The position numbers and the translations under genes were made by a program. A stretch of 64,000 nucleotides of DNA from Siphonodentalium dalli (Eukaryota; Mollusca; Scaphopoda; Gadilida; Siphonodentaliidae). Below are positions 60,248 through 64,000 of this stretch, piece by piece. Every line of letters starts with the position of its first letter. Position 1 is the stretch's first letter. The DNA is taken from the NCBI GenBank assembly GCA_032622095.1, contig CP136068.1, positions 164,815,465 through 164,879,464 on the forward strand, in the 5' to 3' direction. The notes beneath the pieces were generated by a model. That model worked only from the letters and a program-made list of their open reading frames with translations. It was not told the origin of the DNA and searched no databases.

Positions 60248-62398
60248 ATGAAGTTTACATTTGATAATCCCCTCAGATTCAAACCAGGACACAAACAGTT
60301 GTATAAAGCCAAGCGAGAACCATATGTGGATAACAGAGTAGTGAAACATTTACGCAAAAGAACGATCATTACATCACTGGACATTCTCGAAAAGCCAAAC
60401 TCTGTGAGAGCACATCAAACTCGGTCTGCTGCAAACAGTCTTAATCCAAGAGGGAAGGGTCAATCTGACAACAAAGAGCCTGAAAGAAAAAATGAAAGGT
60501 AAACATCTCTCACAATATTCCATGCAACAAACAATGTTATATGCATGTTCTTTTCATCATATAGATAAGAAATAGGGGGGGGGGTATGAAATTCAGCATT
60601 ATAATATCAATAAACTAAACATATATTTGATCTTCTCAAATCAAGTGTATGACTTTAAAATCTTTTTTCAAAATCTTGGCTGTGTCCTCCTGCATGACAA
60701 AAAAAATTAATTTGACATACCCCCAAACCTCTGTGTGCAGGAAATGATTTGAAAACTGTACCCTGAGTCAAAACACAGGTTTTCAGCCTAATAATTTGCA
60801 GATAGAGTTACTCCCCTTATTCTGTTCATATGAATTGGGTCACTAATTGCAAACAGCACAGGTATAACATTGCTTTGCATGCAGATATATATAAATTAAA
60901 TTGCAGCACTGTGAGTGCTTTAGTTTACTATTCATTCAAAGGACTGTTTGGAGCAGGCAGTGTTTTTAAAGAAAAAAAATATCTCACAGTTAGACCGATA
61001 TGTATGTACCTTTAATATATATGGTTCAAAGAGTAAAATTTAGGATTTTAATTTTTAATTTTCAGAAATGATAGCCCAGACAAGAGATGTGTCAGTGGTT
61101 GGCAATGCGAATGCGGATCAAACAGGGTGGTCAATATACGCCGAAATGCGATGATGTGGAACTCTTCCTTCGAAAAACATAGGGCATATAAACCCACGTG
61201 TACAGGATTCCTATACTGGGACATGAACGCTGAGGAAATTCGTGGAATTGGATGTAGAGAGAAAATGATCCCTAACCCTAACACTAACCCTAACCATAAA
61301 CACCTGAATAAATGTGATAATCACACATGTGGGAAAGACTGTTTCGCAACGATTCCATTTGAGAAGAGCATCGGCGATGAGAGAACATGGGCGAAAGAAG
61401 CATTTGGTGAAATGAAAACCAATAGCAATATCGAGATTGGTCACCTTGTTACTGATCCCGATGCAGCGGGCTTCAAAGGCTGTGAGGATCTCTATGACGA
61501 AGGAGCAACAGCGACCAGACCAACTCATCAACTGGACTCAGCTCATGTGTCGAGAAACCATCGGAAATTCATCAAAAACCATAAGACGCTGCCAACTCTC
61601 ATCGCTGGACCTGACCTAAAAAGCAAATCAAAACTGATAAATAAACTCGCAATGAACATTTCTGATCGATGTCAGGGTGAATTGACATCTGCGGGAAAGC
61701 ATTTCAAAGCCAACGCTGAAGGAATGAAGAAACATTTACTGAATGTGAAAGAAGCAATAGTGAAGTGTTTCCAAAACTCCCATGTTATGTGTAAAAAATA
61801 CTCATATCTGTGCAAGGGAACGAAAAAATCCAACTGGATCGTTAAAAATGAAACTGTGCTAGGACCCAAATTTACGATCAATAAAACTTCGGACTGTTCG
61901 GATATTCTCACGGAGTGTGTTGACTACAGACTGTGTCCACAAATGATTGACAAGACTTTTCTTGGCATGAACACGCAAAAAGCCGAGGCATTCAACAGAG
62001 CAATTCGGGTATCTCTGCCCAAAAATGTGACATTTACCCGAAATGTTAGTGGGCGTGCACATTCAGCTTGCCATTCCACAAATGTAGGCTGTGGGAATTC
62101 CATATCTGTGTTGTGTAAAGAACTTGATTGTGAGATTCACCCAAGATCAAAAGTGTCCAAAAGACTTGCAGCAGTGCAGAAGGCTGGAAATGACTTGAGA
62201 TCATATAAAATGACCAAAAAGTCCAAACGGGCAAGAGTGGACAGGAGGGCAAAGTTATATGCTCTCTACGACAAACATAGTGAGGAAATTGCCTATCAGA
62301 AGGATATCATGATTCCACCTGAAGCATGTCCCAAACAGTTAAAGGAACACACATACACTAAGTCATCCAAGTGGAAAAGGGTTAAACCAAGGAGGTGA
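60248..62398 (+). CDS. Mutator-like transposase-related protein, U4
   Basis: Exons 60248-60498 and 61066-62398, 527 aa. It shares the Thr-containing Asn-Pro run with U1 rather than with its neighbours U2 and U3. One intron change was seen (GACATACCCCC near 60715 against GACATGCCCCC elsewhere). Confidence 0.7.
61270..61295 (+). repeat. Telomere-type repeat in coding exon, U4
   Basis: Carries the same C-to-A change (CACTAA) as the U1 copy. Confidence 0.85.
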
Positions 62399-62418
62399 AA
62401 TGTACCTTTCTCTTTAAC

Positions 62419-62817
62419 TCAAATCAGACAAAAGGGTCTATGTGCCCTAGTGCAATATTTCTGTCCCTCGCAATGGCGTCGTTCAACATTTTTTTCATGG
62501 CTTTCCATAACAATGTGGTCGGGATTTACACATGTCTTCCTATGGCATATGTGACTAAGTTCGAGGCTGCCAGGGTAATAGGCGGGTGGAGACATCGCGA
62601 GTCTGTGTTTTATGACGATTGCTATTCGGTGGACACCCCAATCCTTTCTCGGCTGACCGGGCTCAGAATTATAACTCGACGGGAACTTGACATATAAATA
62701 TCCATAACCGTCCTTTCTTGTCCGACCTGTCCAAACGCGACAGTCGAACAACCCCTCAAATCTCGATTTTTCGGATAATTTCGCATTGTAAAAATCATAA
62801 AATTGACTCTCCTCCAT
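62419..62817 (-). CDS. His-Cys-box endonuclease, U4
   Basis: 132 aa with one visible substitution: Phe67 becomes Ile (VHRIAIVIKH), in the hydrophobic strand before the active site. All catalytic and zinc-binding residues are kept, so function is probably retained. Confidence 0.85.
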   Translation of the reverse strand: MEESQFYDFYNAKLSEKSRFEGLFDCRVWTGRTRKDGYGYLYVKFPSSYNSEPGQPRKDWGVHRIAIVIKHRLAMSPPAYYPGSLELSHICHRKTCVNPDHIVMESHEKNVERRHCEGQKYCTRAHRPFCLI

Positions 62818-62898
62818 GTTTATTCACTTGTATGACTTAAATGTGTGTTTAAAAATTGGATTTGGGACATGCTATCAGGAACTGGATAAATACCTTTA

Positions 62899-64000
62899 GG
62901 TTACACTGGTGTAAATATTTCCCATAGGCTTCAATGTTAACGTTTGTTGATCTGCATCAGAGGTCAAATGGAAACTGTTCAAACTGCCTTCGGATTATGT
63001 GAGCTTGACATCTGTGGAAACTTTCCCAATAAAAAAATCAACACCGTCTAGCAGGGAATCCACTTCAAATTTTCGTTTTTTCATGACTAGGGTCAGTTCC
63101 GCACTAAAAAAATATTGTCATTTTTTCAATCACACTTAAAATTTCTAAACAGCCACAACAGACTTCACCTTTAATGAATGGGCCTCTTGGCAAATGAAGT
63201 TTGTGGGAGAATGATTCCTTGAATTTTTGTCAACAGTTTACATTTAATTCATGCAACCAATCACAGCCCAGAGTGTTTTAACTGTGAAACTCTATACTCC
63301 TCCCGCAACCGCAGGGGGGAGCTGCCTATAGTATTTACACCAGTGTAACCTAAAGGGCCATGTGGCCTTTCTTCATATTTTTTGTGCATAACCCATTGTG
63401 AACCTTGATATATACCTATAATTATTAAACTGATGTTGTTTTAAAAAAATGTGTTTTTAATGCCATGTGACCCTTTAATTGGAACCCACCCAATAATACA
63501 CCAATTCAGAATAAAAAGCCAAAATGCAGGTTGGATTTGAGTTTAATTTAATAATATGAGGCATCTAATAAAGCATGAGAAGTTATACCACATTCATTTG
63601 ATCAGGTTTTCACTTGGCTTTCATCTGTTGTGTCCCATGAATTTAATTTCTCCACAGGAACAGATATGCACAGGTTTCATTTAACCCTATGCAAATCAGC
63701 TGCAGATTCACACAAAAAATGCCTTTACTTTGAAAAATAAATAGTGTGGAGGGTTCATTAGTCAGTAAACTTGGCATAATTTTGAAGAACAATTACTACT
63801 TGTCCCAAAATCAGAAAAATTAAGTGGAAAATTATTTAAACAATGAGCTCAGACAAGGGTGTTTTAACCCTGGGTCAGGTGAATTTTCCTGATTGAAAAT
63901 GGTGCTAAAATTTGTAATGTCTGCTGCAATCCCAATTAGAAGGAATCCTTAATCTATTGTCTCACAGTATCAAATGTCGTTAACTAACATTGGACAGGGG
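62899..64000 (+). repeat. Partial fifth unit (U5)
   Basis: Contains the 452-bp block (62899-63350) and about 650 bp of the 5' non-coding region, then the window ends. It shows that the array continues to the right. Confidence 0.95.

Larger units (their letters stand above)
46735..64000 (+). repeat. Tandem array of 4.04-kb transposase/endonuclease units
   Basis: Units are U1 46735-50776, U2 50777-54817, U3 54818-58857, U4 58858-62898, and U5 from 62899 (cut by the window). Periods are 4042, 4041, 4040 and 4041; the differences come largely from a poly-G run. Only a handful of substitutions separate the units, so the array is young or kept uniform by exchange. Each unit contains a 452-bp block with inverted ends, about 940 bp of non-coding sequence, a two-exon transposase-like gene on plus, and an endonuclease gene on minus converging on it. 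Confidence 0.95.

Noticed and set aside
46735-64000. LTR retrotransposon array
   Set aside because: Direct 452-bp blocks invite this reading, but they start GGTTAC and end GTAACC rather than TG..CA, no reverse transcriptase or gag is present, and the internal gene has a spliceosomal intron.

Overview
The window looks like repeat-rich nuclear DNA from an animal, probably a marine invertebrate (a lophotrochozoan such as a mollusc is my best guess). The basis is AT-rich DNA, a GT-AG intron, APE-type LINEs, many TIR elements and gene families I associate with invertebrate repeats. The species cannot be fixed from the sequence. No ordinary host gene is recognisable; almost all interpretable sequence is mobile or repetitive.

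Region 1 (1-13130) is a head-to-tail array of non-autonomous Helitrons. Every unit starts with TC (TCTATACTATATATTTTG or TCTTCTCTTCTATATATTTTG) and ends with a short GC hairpin plus CTAG. The next unit's TC follows with no base between. Two types alternate: A (about 1.0-1.1 kb) and B (0.81-1.18 kb, with 3 to 6 copies of an internal 122-bp minisatellite). A different unit, C, closes the array and abuts host DNA at 13130/13131.

Region 2 (13131-33800) is mostly non-coding and holds decayed mobile DNA. It includes a 533-bp TIR element, a minus-strand relic of an uncharacterised repeat-associated gene (14448-15317), and a broken APE/RT LINE (19453-25760) split by a 3.4-kb TIR element. It also has a tandem triplet of palindromic MITEs (26451-26929) and other small palindromes.

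Region 3 (33834-46734) is a large inverted repeat with 1.88-kb arms. The left arm is continuous. The right arm is cut by a 3.7-kb segment carrying a broken gene with a cysteine-rich CXC-like tail (40682-43626), by a 1.3-kb segment, and at its outer end by the next array. A LINE 3' fragment lies in the spacer.

Region 4 (46735-64000 and beyond) is a tandem array of 4040-4042-bp units, four complete and one partial, almost identical to each other. Each has a 452-bp block with inverted ends, a two-exon gene for a 527-aa Mutator-like transposase-related protein, and a convergent 132-aa His-Cys-box (I-PpoI-type) endonuclease with all expected zinc and active-site residues. The transposase-like gene contains an in-frame telomere-type CCCTAA run. 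A transposase-like protein paired with a homing-endonuclease-like protein in a homogenised tandem array is the strongest candidate here for an undescribed element. If both proteins act, the first could mediate strand transfer and the second could cut target or array DNA; this is inference.
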